A DNA stretch of 64,000 nucleotides from Arthrobacter pigmenti (GTDB taxonomy: Bacteria; Actinomycetota; Actinomycetes; Actinomycetales; Micrococcaceae): the NCBI RefSeq assembly GCF_011927905.1, contig NZ_JAATJL010000001.1, positions 3,100,001 through 3,164,000 on the forward strand. The letters run 5' to 3'. Both the position numbers and the translations under genes were made by a program. Of the stretch, positions 8,727 to 16,697 are shown piece by piece. The stretch's first letter is position 1. The number at the start of each line of letters is the position of its first letter. The notes under the pieces were generated by a model. The model did not search any database. It worked only from the letters and a program-made list of their open reading frames with translations, and was not told where the DNA came from.

Positions 8727-9970
8727 CGGGCTCTCCTGTTCGTGATGGTCGGAGCGGTGACGTCGAACCGTCGCAGCGCCGGCAGCGGGTGGACGACGGC
8801 GTCGGGTCCGTCGCCGACGACCCGCACCAAGCCCAGGCCGACAAGACGGTCGAGTGCGTCGGCTACGATCGCATTCTCCGCGCCCGGCTCCTGGGTGGTC
8901 TTGCGCCAGAAGGCAGCGTGGTCCTTCGCGAGCCGTTTCACCCGCTGCCGCAAGGTTGCGACCTCGGTGGTGCCGGCTGCAGCGAGCTGTTCGGCCAGTA
9001 GAAGCGTGGCGTGCCCGTCCGTGCCCTGCTCCGGCATGCGCACATCGGTGAGCTGGTCGTCGGGGTCCACAAGGGCGACACCTTCGGCCCGCAGTTCGGG
9101 CACCAGCCCGGTGGCCTCGGCCAGCCGCCGGGTCAGCTGGACCCGCTGGCCGACGAGATAGCTGCGCTGGTCGTCGGGAAGCTCGTCGTAGTAAACCACA
9201 GGGTCGCACAACAGACGCCGCGAGACGGCGTGGCGCAGCTGCCTAGTGGACTCCTCATCGGTGTATGCCGTGGGCGGCTCGTGCAGCGCTTCCTCGATCT
9301 GGTCGATCGCCGGGGCAGGGCCTAACGCAACGCCGACCAGCCCCGGTCCGTGGGAGGTCGAGAGCATCGTGGCCAGTACCCGCCGGTCCACGTCGTACAA
9401 CGCGTCCCCGCCCGCCGAGACGTACGATTCCTCGTCACCTGCCACCCGGACCAGCACCCCGTGGCCCAGGAGCAGCCGAATCGCGGCCACGAGGTCGGAA
9501 CGTTCCTCCCGCCCGCCCAGAGTGAACACCACACCGTTTAGGTCCGGCTGTCGGGCGGCGAGCACGACATCCTCCGCCAGCCGGCCAAGCGAGATCTGCG
9601 GATCGGACCGCTCCAGCACAGCCAGCGCCAGACAGAGCAGGACGTAACGGCGCCGGGTAAATGGTGGGTCGCCCCTTCGACCGCGGGCCGGATGCCGCTC
9701 GGCGACGGCGATCGCCGTGGGGCCCTGGGGGACGTAGGAGGTCAGCAGGCGCACCGTCTGTGACTCGACGACCAGGCGCCACCCAGTCTCCCGGTCGAAC
9801 CATCCCCGGAGTGTGTCGGCATGCCGCCGGGCCAGCCGGAACAGCTCACCGTCGACTTGTGCCCGCAGCACCGGGCGAACCAGCAGGGCCCGCAGCACCC
9901 GTGTGCGCCCTTCAGCCTCCCGGACCTCCAATGCGCCCGAGATACTGGGAGCCAGATCGACTCGGCTCAT
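8723..9970 (-). CDS. jetB: Wadjet subunit JetB (TIGR02678, DUF2398; KITE-like)
   Basis: 415 residues, TIGR02678/DUF2398 type (RALLVRPVLRAQ near the N terminus, TGWRLVVES, then RRYVLLCLALAVLERSDPQISLGRLAE). In Wadjet this subunit plays the winged-helix KITE role, bridging kleisin and SMC head. The start overlaps the jetA stop (ATGA) and the stop overlaps the jetC start (ATGA), so stoichiometric co-translation is expected. No truncation is apparent. Confidence 0.9.
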   Translation of the reverse strand: MSRVDLAPSISGALEVREAEGRTRVLRALLVRPVLRAQVDGELFRLARRHADTLRGWFDRETGWRLVVESQTVRLLTSYVPQGPTAIAVAERHPARGRRGDPPFTRRRYVLLCLALAVLERSDPQISLGRLAEDVVLAARQPDLNGVVFTLGGREERSDLVAAIRLLLGHGVLVRVAGDEESYVSAGGDALYDVDRRVLATMLSTSHGPGLVGVALGPAPAIDQIEEALHEPPTAYTDEESTRQLRHAVSRRLLCDPVVYYDELPDDQRSYLVGQRVQLTRRLAEATGLVPELRAEGVALVDPDDQLTDVRMPEQGTDGHATLLLAEQLAAAGTTEVATLRQRVKRLAKDHAAFWRKTTQEPGAENAIVADALDRLVGLGLVRVVGDGPDAVVHPLPALRRFDVTAPTITNRRAR

Positions 9971-11595
9971 ACGAACGCCTCCACCGGCGGCTCAACCTCA
10001 GCGTGTGCTTCACGGACGTCGACGGCAGAAGCGATGTCGACCAGATGATCGGGTCCGGACAGATCGCCGTCCGGCGTGGTAATCACCATGGTCCCCGCTC
10101 CAGCTATCCGGGTGAGGGTAACGGTGAGCTCGCCGTCTGAGGTGTGTACCTGTGCGGTGGAAGCCTGCGGACCCATGGCAGCCAGCGCGTCACCGAGCAG
10201 CCCGAGGAACAACCGGAAGGCTGTCGGATCCAGTTCCCCGAAGGCAGAGAGGGGTTTTGGCCCGTCTGTAAGGATCCGGCGACGTGCCGCCGCGGTCTGT
10301 TCCAACTCGTGCCGGGCGCTCTCAAGCAACATCCGCTTCGCCTCAGTCCGGTCCACCACCCGGGCCGATTTGCCTCTGCGCTCATATGATCCGGCTCGGC
10401 GCAGCTGGGGGCTGATCTCCAGTGGCGGCGCGTCCGCCCAGGGCGTCGTATTTGCCAGCTCCGCCGCTGCCCAGGCGTCCTCGGTGGCTGCGGTGACGCT
10501 GAGATGGCGCACCGGTGCCAGGGCGAAGGCAGAGCGCCACAACCGGTGACGATCCGCGTCGGTGGGAAGTTCAGAGAACCACCTCGCAAGGGTGAGGAAA
10601 TCCTGAGTCCGGTCAGTGCGGCCGCCCGCCTTCTCGTGCAGCGCCCGCACCACCGCGAGCAGTGCTGGGATGGCCGCTCGCGCCCGAGCCCGCAGAAGCC
10701 TGGCTTCGCTTTCCCTTGCCGGTGTGCTTACGAACCAGTCGCTCAGACCCGACCATTGCCGCAACCAGGTCTCCTGCGCCGTGGCGCGCGCCGAGTCGGC
10801 TTCCGCCGGGGCTGCATCGATGGCCTCACGTTCGGCAGCGGTGGCAGCGAGGAACCGCACCCCGTCCTCCGGGATGCTCCCGAGCAGTTCAACGATCGAG
10901 GCGCCGCGTGTGAGCAGATCGTTGATGAACCGCTCCAGGTACGCGATGAGCTCCTCCTTATACGCCAGAAAAGCCTCCACGTCCGCATCGTGAAGGTCTA
11001 TAGTGCGCTGCATCGAACCCATGAACGCCACAGCATTCTCCGCCAGCTCGACGAAACGCTCGCGAAGGCTGCGGAGAGTCTGGTGGGTCAGCGCCGTATC
11101 TACCTCCCCGCCCGCTGCGTGGGCGGCGACGGTGTCGCGGAGGTTGGTGAGCAGCACAGCAATGTCTTCCAGTGCCACCGACTGGAGGGCGCCCCGGGTA
11201 CCCAGCGCGGCGTCGTACTGGGCGAGCGCCCGCTCAGCGGCCTCGCCCTGTCGTGACAGCTGGTAAAGCATCCGGCGTCGGTAGAAATCCTCCAGCGCCG
11301 TGACCCTGCTTGAGTCGGGAAAGGCGAGAACATTTGCCCAGCTGGGCTGAGACAATCGCTCCAGCGCCTCAGCAACTGTGCTCTCCTCGACCTGTTCTTC
11401 GCCGTCGTTCTCCAGTGCCATCCAGATCTGTTCCGGACGCACATGCACCGTGAACCGTTCCTTCTCTGACATCAGCGCGCGCATCACGCGCCGGTACAAC
11501 TGCGCGTTAGGCGTGCTGAGGTAGGCGAAGGGGCCGTAGCTGTCCGAGGTGCCACAGGCGTCCGCTGGCGAAGGGAAAACTGAGTGGTCCGTCAC
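9967..11595 (-). CDS. jetA: Wadjet subunit JetA (TIGR02677, DUF2397; kleisin-like)
   Basis: 542 residues from GTG 11595, chosen because GGAGG lies about 10 bases upstream and because the further-upstream residues (starting at 11658) look non-coding. Recognisable TIGR02677 stretches are FAYLSTPNAQLYRRVMRALM near the N terminus and a helical middle with SMQRTIDLHDADVEAFLAYK. As the kleisin-like subunit it should link the two JetC heads with JetB. First gene of the operon. A perfect 14-bp palindrome lies 61 bases upstream of the start, and tRNA-Ala lies a further 120 bases away. Confidence 0.9.
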   Translation of the reverse strand: MTDHSVFPSPADACGTSDSYGPFAYLSTPNAQLYRRVMRALMSEKERFTVHVRPEQIWMALENDGEEQVEESTVAEALERLSQPSWANVLAFPDSSRVTALEDFYRRRMLYQLSRQGEAAERALAQYDAALGTRGALQSVALEDIAVLLTNLRDTVAAHAAGGEVDTALTHQTLRSLRERFVELAENAVAFMGSMQRTIDLHDADVEAFLAYKEELIAYLERFINDLLTRGASIVELLGSIPEDGVRFLAATAAEREAIDAAPAEADSARATAQETWLRQWSGLSDWFVSTPARESEARLLRARARAAIPALLAVVRALHEKAGGRTDRTQDFLTLARWFSELPTDADRHRLWRSAFALAPVRHLSVTAATEDAWAAAELANTTPWADAPPLEISPQLRRAGSYERRGKSARVVDRTEAKRMLLESARHELEQTAAARRRILTDGPKPLSAFGELDPTAFRLFLGLLGDALAAMGPQASTAQVHTSDGELTVTLTRIAGAGTMVITTPDGDLSGPDHLVDIASAVDVREAHAEVEPPVEAFV

Positions 11596-11655
11596 AGCAA
11601 CCAATCCTCCCACGCGGCACCGACACTCTGCGATCACGAAGTCGCCGCATGGAAC

Positions 11656-11669
11656 CAACGAATTCGTTG
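11656..11669. promoter_or_regulatory. Perfect palindrome upstream of jetA
   Basis: CAACGAATTCGTTG is a perfect 14-bp palindrome 61 bases upstream of the jetA GTG, in a short intergenic region that should contain the operon promoter. It is a candidate operator; no cognate regulator is obvious. Confidence 0.4.
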
Positions 11670-11789
11670 ACTTCGCGCAAACGTAGTTGGATCGACACCG
11701 CGTCGTTTGCTGGGAGCCAGCGTTTCTGGAAAGGACTTAGTAGATGAACGGTCTGCGATGAGGCACTCCGGCACCGATGGAGACAGAAG

Positions 11790-11862
11790 TGGAGCTTAGG
11801 GGAATCGAACCCCTGACCTTTTCATTGCGAACGAAACGCTCTACCAACTGAGCTAAAGCCCC
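11790..11862 (-). tRNA. tRNA-Ala (anticodon CGC)
   Basis: Read on the minus strand, a full cloverleaf folds: acceptor GGGGCTT/AAGCTCC with the alanine identity pair G3:U70, D-arm GCTC...GAGC, anticodon loop TTCGCAA (CGC, reading GCG), and T-arm AGGGG-TTCGATT-CCCCT. The 3' CCA is not encoded. The gene is 73 bases long and lies between jetA and the MFS gene. Confidence 0.95.
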
Positions 11863-11919
11863 GCAGAGTCAAAGATACCTCAGCCCCACCTCCGGGAAGC
11901 AAATGTCAGAGCCCGGTTG

Positions 11920-11934
11920 TACGCTCGAACCATG
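11920..11934 (+). promoter_or_regulatory. Leaderless promoter of the MFS gene
   Basis: TACGCT (11920-11925) lies six bases before ATG 11932, the geometry of a -10 box for a leaderless transcript. The 16-mer GTACGCTCGAACCATG (11919-11934) recurs exactly at 13418-13433. No Shine-Dalgarno is present. Confidence 0.6.
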
Positions 11935-13398
11935 CAATCCGCCGCCCCAGAAATCCGCGCGTGGCCGGCACTCTGGTCCCTCGTCATCGGGTTCTTCATG
12001 ATCCTGGTTGACTCCACCATTGTGTCCGTCGCTACGCCGGCCATCATGGAGGGGCTCAATGCGGATATAGACAACGCGATCTGGGTCACCAGCGCCTACC
12101 TGCTGGCCTACGCTGTCCCGCTGCTCATCACCGGTCGCCTCGGGGATCGCTTTGGCCCGCGGCGCATGTACCTCGCAGGCCTGACCGTCTTCACACTCTC
12201 CAGTGCGCTCTGCGGGTTCGCCGGAACCATTGAACTGCTCATCCTCGCGCGCGTCCTCCAGGGCCTCGGCGCCGCCCTCATGACACCACAAACCATGTCC
12301 GTCATCACCCGCATTTTCCCGCCGGATCGTCGCGGCTCAGCCATGGGACTGTGGGGCTCCGTGGCGGGCATCGCAACCCTCGTCGGACCGGTCCTCGGCG
12401 GCCTGCTCGTGGACTCCCTCGGCTGGGAGTGGATCTTCTTCGTGAACGTGCCTGTCGGCGTCGTCGGCTTCTTTCTTGCCTATCGCCTGGTGCCGAAGCT
12501 GAGCACAACCAGCCACACCTTTGACTTGCTCGGTGTGGTTCTCAGCGCGGCTGGCATGTTCTGCCTGGTGTTCGGACTCCAGGAGGCCGAGAGCTACAAC
12601 TGGGGCACCATCGCGGGCCCCATCTCCGTGTGGTCGCTGATCATCACCGGGGCGGTACTGTTCACCGCATTCATTGTCTGGCAGCGTTACAACCGCAAGG
12701 AACCGCTCGTTCCGCTCAGGCTGTTCAGGGACCGGAACTTCTCCCTCGCCAATACCGCGATCTCCGCCATGGGCTTCACCATCACCACCATCAGCCTGCC
12801 GCTCATGCTGTACACGCAGAACGTCCGCGGCCTCTCACCCACGGAAGCGGCGCTCCTACTGACGCCGATGGCCGTGATTTCGGGCGCGCTGGCGCCATTC
12901 ATCGGCAAGCTCGTCCAGCGGGGCAACCCGAAGTACATGGCTATCTTCGGGTTCGCCGGCATGGCAACAGCGCTCTTCTGGCTGGGGCTCATTCTCGCCC
13001 CGGACACTCCTATCTGGCTCCTCCTCCTGCCGATCGCGCTCGTCGGCCTGTCCAGCGCCGGCATCTGGGCGCCCGTCTCGCTCACCGCCACGCGCAACCT
13101 CGCGCCGTCGCTCGCCGGCGCAGGATCAGGGGTTTACAACACCACCCGCCAGGTCGGCGCCGTCATTGGCAGCGCCGGTATTGCCGCCATGATGCAGGCA
13201 CGGCTGGCCGCCAACGCCGCCACTGAGAACGCCGACAATGCCGCAGGATACTCCGCGGCGATGGGCCAGGCGCTGCTGTTGCCCGCCGCCATAGTGCTGA
13301 TCGGCCTCCTCGCCGCACTGTTCTTCGCCCGCCCCGAACAACACCAGGAATGGGCTGCGGACAGGGAACCGGCCGACTCAGTATCCGGACAAGGGTAG
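11932..13398 (+). CDS. MFS efflux transporter, DHA2 (EmrB/QacA) type
   Basis: 488 residues, with about fourteen hydrophobic segments. The N-terminal motif region LVDSTIVSVATPAI, the loop GRLGDRFGPRRMYLAG (MFS motif A) and GPVLGGLLVDSLGWEWIFFVNVPVG (motif C region) place it in the 14-TM drug:proton antiporter family. Substrate cannot be told from sequence. The Met at 11932 is preferred over an upstream TTG (11917) because TACGCT sits exactly where a leaderless -10 box should. It is followed 32 bases after its stop by the carboxypeptidase-like gene, which has the same promoter sequence. Confidence 0.9.
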   Translation: MQSAAPEIRAWPALWSLVIGFFMILVDSTIVSVATPAIMEGLNADIDNAIWVTSAYLLAYAVPLLITGRLGDRFGPRRMYLAGLTVFTLSSALCGFAGTIELLILARVLQGLGAALMTPQTMSVITRIFPPDRRGSAMGLWGSVAGIATLVGPVLGGLLVDSLGWEWIFFVNVPVGVVGFFLAYRLVPKLSTTSHTFDLLGVVLSAAGMFCLVFGLQEAESYNWGTIAGPISVWSLIITGAVLFTAFIVWQRYNRKEPLVPLRLFRDRNFSLANTAISAMGFTITTISLPLMLYTQNVRGLSPTEAALLLTPMAVISGALAPFIGKLVQRGNPKYMAIFGFAGMATALFWLGLILAPDTPIWLLLLPIALVGLSSAGIWAPVSLTATRNLAPSLAGAGSGVYNTTRQVGAVIGSAGIAAMMQARLAANAATENADNAAGYSAAMGQALLLPAAIVLIGLLAALFFARPEQHQEWAADREPADSVSGQG

Positions 13399-13418
13399 TT
13401 GCCTGCCACAACCACAGG

Positions 13419-13433
13419 TACGCTCGAACCATG
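13419..13433 (+). promoter_or_regulatory. Leaderless promoter of the S10 peptidase gene
   Basis: TACGCT (13419-13424) is six bases before ATG 13431, inside an exact 16-base copy of the promoter-start junction of the MFS gene upstream. Confidence 0.6.
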
Positions 13434-14894
13434 GCTGACAAATTCGCAACCGAAGACACCACCACCGAGAAGACAGAGCCCGACGCCGTCAAGGAAGTCA
13501 GCGACGACTTCGTCACCCGGCAGCACACGGCACCATCCGGCCTCGCCTACACCACCACCACGGGGCGGCTGGTGCTGCGTCGCGAGGAAATCAAGGACGG
13601 CAAGTCCGAAGGATTCAAGCCCAAGGCGGAGATCTTCGTGGTCGCCTATACCAAGGACGACGGGGACCAGAACCGCCCGGTAACGTTCGCCTTCAACGGT
13701 GGGCCCGGATCATCCTCGGTGTGGCTGCACCTCGGCCTCCTCGGTCCGCGCCTGGTCAACTCCGGCGACGTCGGCTCCATGACTCCCCCGCCCTTTGGCC
13801 TGGTCGATAACCCCGAATCCCTCCTCGAACACAGCGACCTCGTGCTGATCGATCCGGTCAGCACCGGCTTCTCCCGCGTCATCGAAGGCGAAAAACCCGA
13901 CGAATTCCACGCCTTCATCGAGGACCGCGACCTCGTTGCCGAAGTGATCCGTCTCTGGACCACGCGCAACAACCGCTGGCTCTCCCCCAAGTACCTCGTC
14001 GGCGAGTCCTACGGAACCCTTCGCGCCGTCGCGGTTGCCGGCCGGCTCTTCGACGCCTACGGCATGGCCGTCAACGGCCTCGGCCTCATCTCCACGGTTC
14101 TCAACATGTCCACGCTCCGCTTCTTTCCCGGCAGCGACACACCATACGCACTCCACGTGCCCACTTACGCAGCCATCGCCCACTATCACGGGCGCCACCC
14201 GGGGAGGGAGCTGGCCGACGTCGTCCGCGAAGCCGAGGAGTTCGCGGCCCGGGACTTCGGGTATGCGCTCAGCCAGGGAGCGCGACTCACCGAGCCAGAG
14301 TACGACGACGTCGTCACCCGCCTGAGTGCCCTCACTACGCTCGACGAGGCATTCATCCGCCGCACCAACCTGCGCTGGGCCTACCACGAATTCGCGGCGG
14401 AACTGCTTCGCGCGGACGGCCTGGTGGTCGGCCGGATCGATGGCCGATTCACTTCACCGCCGGCGAACCTGCAGTCGTCGTCGTCAAATGATGACCCGAG
14501 TATGCGCGCCATCACCGGCCCCTTCGCCGCCGCGATCAACCACTACCTTCGGGCGGAGCTCGGTTACGAGAATGATCTCCCGTACGAGATCCTGACCGCC
14601 CGGGTTCACCCATGGAGCTACCGCACGTTCGAGGGAGCACCGGTTGACGTAAGCGAGGTGCTGGAACGGCTCATGGTCCACAACCCGGCCCTCCGCGTCC
14701 ACGTTGACTACGGTTACCAGGACGGAGCCACCCCTCACTTCGCCGCAGAGTACGTCTTCGCGCACATGAAACTCGACGAGCAAGCGCGTGCACGAATCTC
14801 GCACCACTACCACGAAGCCGGTCACATGATGTACCTGAAACCCGAGTGCCGGCTCGCCCAACTCGAGGCCCTGAAGGAATTCGTCACCGTCTGA
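13431..14894 (+). CDS. Serine carboxypeptidase-like hydrolase (peptidase family S10)
   Basis: 487 residues with no signal peptide, so probably cytoplasmic. Family S10 landmarks are the oxyanion segment FNGGPGSSSVWLHLG (88-102), the nucleophile elbow GESYGT (Ser193), and a C-terminal EAGHMMY with the likely catalytic His465; the Asp is probably in GYQDGATP. Bacterial S10 homologues have few characterised members, so the substrate is unknown. It starts at Met 13431, preceded by a leaderless-type -10 box and no Shine-Dalgarno. It is transcribed in the same direction as the MFS pump but probably from its own promoter. Confidence 0.88.
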   Translation: MADKFATEDTTTEKTEPDAVKEVSDDFVTRQHTAPSGLAYTTTTGRLVLRREEIKDGKSEGFKPKAEIFVVAYTKDDGDQNRPVTFAFNGGPGSSSVWLHLGLLGPRLVNSGDVGSMTPPPFGLVDNPESLLEHSDLVLIDPVSTGFSRVIEGEKPDEFHAFIEDRDLVAEVIRLWTTRNNRWLSPKYLVGESYGTLRAVAVAGRLFDAYGMAVNGLGLISTVLNMSTLRFFPGSDTPYALHVPTYAAIAHYHGRHPGRELADVVREAEEFAARDFGYALSQGARLTEPEYDDVVTRLSALTTLDEAFIRRTNLRWAYHEFAAELLRADGLVVGRIDGRFTSPPANLQSSSSNDDPSMRAITGPFAAAINHYLRAELGYENDLPYEILTARVHPWSYRTFEGAPVDVSEVLERLMVHNPALRVHVDYGYQDGATPHFAAEYVFAHMKLDEQARARISHHYHEAGHMMYLKPECRLAQLEALKEFVTV

Positions 14895-14910
14895 GTCGCC
14901 AGGATGATAA

Positions 14911-14922
14911 TCAGCGTGCTTA
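14911..14922 (+). promoter_or_regulatory. AG-N4-CTTA element upstream of the 41-residue gene
   Basis: TCAGCGTGCTTA, one mismatch from TAAG-N4-CTTA, ends 37 bases before ATG 14960. TACTAT overlaps its right end as a possible -10 box. Confidence 0.5.
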
Positions 14923-14959
14923 CTATAGAGGTGGAATACCTCAATGAAAGGCGGACATC

Positions 14960-15085
14960 ATGCTGAAGAAAATCCTTTGGGCACTGGCACCGGTAATCGC
15001 GTCGAAGGTTCTCGGCAAGCGTCGGAACGGCCAGACCAACACCAAGTACTCGCGCGGAAAGTCGTACGGCAGGAAGCGGCGCTAG
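14960..15085 (+). CDS. Small basic protein, 41 residues
   Basis: A short hydrophobic N-terminal segment (MLKKILWALAPVIASKVLG) is followed by a strongly basic tail (KYSRGKSYGRKRR). AAAGGCGG lies 6 bases before the ATG, a good ribosome-binding site, and an AG-N4-CTTA element and TACTAT box lie upstream at the same distance as in the neighbouring stress-type gene. Function unknown; a membrane-peripheral or nucleic-acid-binding role is only a guess. It is too short for many gene finders. Confidence 0.65.
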   Translation: MLKKILWALAPVIASKVLGKRRNGQTNTKYSRGKSYGRKRR

Positions 15086-15103
15086 CGGCTTCCCTGTAGC
15101 GGG

Positions 15104-15604
15104 TCAGCGCGTGGCGAAATGCATCCACACAGCAATAATCCACGCGCTGCCCGCTATGCATGCGAGCACAAGTTCCACCAGGATGCCCACACCCATGGCC
15201 TTCAGGGCCTCGCCACTTGAGGTGACCGCCGCGCGAAAGTCCCGCAGCCGCGCCGACTCACTCAGGACCAGGCCGACGACGAAGCCCACCACCAGCCCCA
15301 CCACGGGAATAACGAACATCCCGATCACGCCCAGAATCAGGCCCACAGTGATGGACCGTCCCGGAATCCTGCGCTGACGCAACTTCCTCCCGGTCAGGAC
15401 GGTCCCGGCGAGTAATCCCACCAGTGCACTGACTCCCCCGACGCCGAGCGCCACCCAGCCTGCAGCGCTTTGCACCGTCAACGCCCAACCCAACAGCGCC
15501 GCGATTATCAGGATGCTTCCGGGCAGAATTGGAATCACCACTCCCGCAACTCCAACGCCGATCGCAAGCCCACTCAGCACGGTGACGACAATCTCCCAAT
15601 CCAT
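15104..15604 (-). CDS. DUF456 family membrane protein
   Basis: 166 residues. Several glycine-rich hydrophobic helices and the DUF456 signature VVIPILPGSILIIAALLGW near the N terminus. The basic loop TGRKLRQRRIPGRS is followed by a GxxG-rich helix pair (GLILGVIGMFVIPVVGLVVG). Function of the family is unknown. ATG 15604 was chosen because the protein then begins MDWEIVVTV as expected and a G-run precedes it; the frame remains open further upstream to 15760. Convergent with the small 41-residue gene. Confidence 0.88.
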   Translation of the reverse strand: MDWEIVVTVLSGLAIGVGVAGVVIPILPGSILIIAALLGWALTVQSAAGWVALGVGGVSALVGLLAGTVLTGRKLRQRRIPGRSITVGLILGVIGMFVIPVVGLVVGFVVGLVLSESARLRDFRAAVTSSGEALKAMGVGILVELVLACIAGSAWIIAVWMHFATR

Positions 15605-15660
15605 GCCCCCCAGTCTGCCACCGCGAGTTGAACGCCCTTGTGACCTACACAGGTGAATAC

Positions 15661-15672
15661 TAAGGTTACTTA
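15661..15672 (+). promoter_or_regulatory. TAAG-N4-CTTA palindrome
   Basis: TAAGGTTACTTA ends 37 bases before ATG 15710, the same spacing as at 14911-14922. It is a perfect TAAG/CTTA inverted repeat. Confidence 0.6.
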
Positions 15673-15709
15673 TGAAGTCGCCTTCGGGCCTGACATCAGG
15701 GAGGCACCA

Positions 15710-16624
15710 ATGAGCACGCCAGCAACAGGAAACAACGATCGGGATAATCATCCGAAACACGTCGATGAATCAGCCGCGCCGGACGCCGGCGCTCCACGTG
15801 AAGCGAACCGGCCGGATGCCCGCGACTCGAACGATCGCGACCGCAACCCGGACGGCACGGAAACCCGTGCAATGAACGTCAACAGGAACGACGACGACGC
15901 CACCCGCCAGCACACCGCAGCGGTACCGGTTTCGCACTCCAAAGACGCCGACAGTCACCACGCAAGGGACCGGCGTCTCGATCCCGACCGCGATGACCGG
16001 GACCGCGACCGCGACCGGGATGTCACACCGGTGCCTGCCGGTGCGCAACGGGACGCACTCCACCAGCGTGAAAAGGAGACGTTCGGCGGAATGAAGTTCG
16101 GCGCCGCGTTCTTCGGGTGGCTGACCGCAACCGGCATGGCGGTCATCCTTACCGCGCTTGTCGCCGCAGCGGGCGCCGCATTTGGGCTCTCGACGAACAC
16201 CAACATCAACGAAGCAACCGATCAGGCTGCACAGGATCCGCAGACGGTAGGCATCACCAGCGCCATCATTCTGCTCGTGATCCTGCTGCTCGCCTACTAC
16301 GCGGGCGGTTACGTGGCCGGCCGGATGGCGCGCTTCAACGGCGCAAAGCAGGGCATCGCAGTCTGGCTGTGGGCGATCATCATGGCAATCATCGTTGCCG
16401 TCCTCGGCATCATCTTCGGTGCGCAATTCGACGTCCTCGCCAACCTGAACAGCTTCCCCCGCCTGCCCGTCAACGAAGGCACCCTGACAACGGCAGGGAT
16501 TATCGCCGTCGTCGTCGCTTTGCTTGCCGCGCTGGCAGGAGCTGTCCTTGGCGGTCTGGCCGGTATGCGGTACCACCGCAAGATCGACCGCGCAGATTAC
16601 GAGGCGGTCGACAACACCCGCTAG
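15710..16624 (+). CDS. Membrane protein with a charged, Asp/Arg-rich N-terminal tail
   Basis: 304 residues. The first 125 or so are hydrophilic and disordered-looking, ending in an alternating run (DRDDRDRDRDRD). Then come about four hydrophobic helices: AAFFGWLTATGMAVILTALV, GITSAIILLVILLLAYYAGG, GIAVWLWAIIMAIIVAVLG and GIIAVVVALLAALAGAVLGG. A short cytoplasmic-type end (YHRKIDRADYEAV) follows. GGGAGG five bases before ATG 15710 fixes the start. I do not recognise a characterised family; the layout resembles small actinobacterial stress membrane proteins. The AG-N4-CTTA element upstream groups it with the stress genes of this region. Confidence 0.8.
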   Translation: MSTPATGNNDRDNHPKHVDESAAPDAGAPREANRPDARDSNDRDRNPDGTETRAMNVNRNDDDATRQHTAAVPVSHSKDADSHHARDRRLDPDRDDRDRDRDRDVTPVPAGAQRDALHQREKETFGGMKFGAAFFGWLTATGMAVILTALVAAAGAAFGLSTNTNINEATDQAAQDPQTVGITSAIILLVILLLAYYAGGYVAGRMARFNGAKQGIAVWLWAIIMAIIVAVLGIIFGAQFDVLANLNSFPRLPVNEGTLTTAGIIAVVVALLAALAGAVLGGLAGMRYHRKIDRADYEAVDNTR

Positions 16625-16632
16625 CGACGCGT

Positions 16633-16697
16633 GGAAATTTCGTGCAGATCTGGTGGACTTCAACGGCGGGAAGGCGCCAGATCTGCACGAAGGTTCC
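16633..16697. repeat. Long inverted repeat, copy 1 of 3, between convergent genes
   Basis: Arms 16633-16653 and 16677-16697 (21 bp, two mismatches that form G-T wobbles) share the core TTTCGTGCAGATCTGG. Related copies lie at 48539-48603 and 54509-54573. All three lie between convergent genes, suggesting a bidirectional terminator or a dispersed palindromic element. Confidence 0.8.

Noticed and set aside
8727-9209. Upstream extension of jetC (open frame to 9209)
   Set aside because: It would overlap jetB by almost 500 bases and encodes Arg/Pro-rich low-complexity sequence; the ATGA junction at 8723-8726 gives a clear start.
11790-11862. tRNA-Ala as an integration (att) site
   Set aside because: No integrase gene and no second copy of the tRNA 3' end was found within the window, so an island boundary is not supported.
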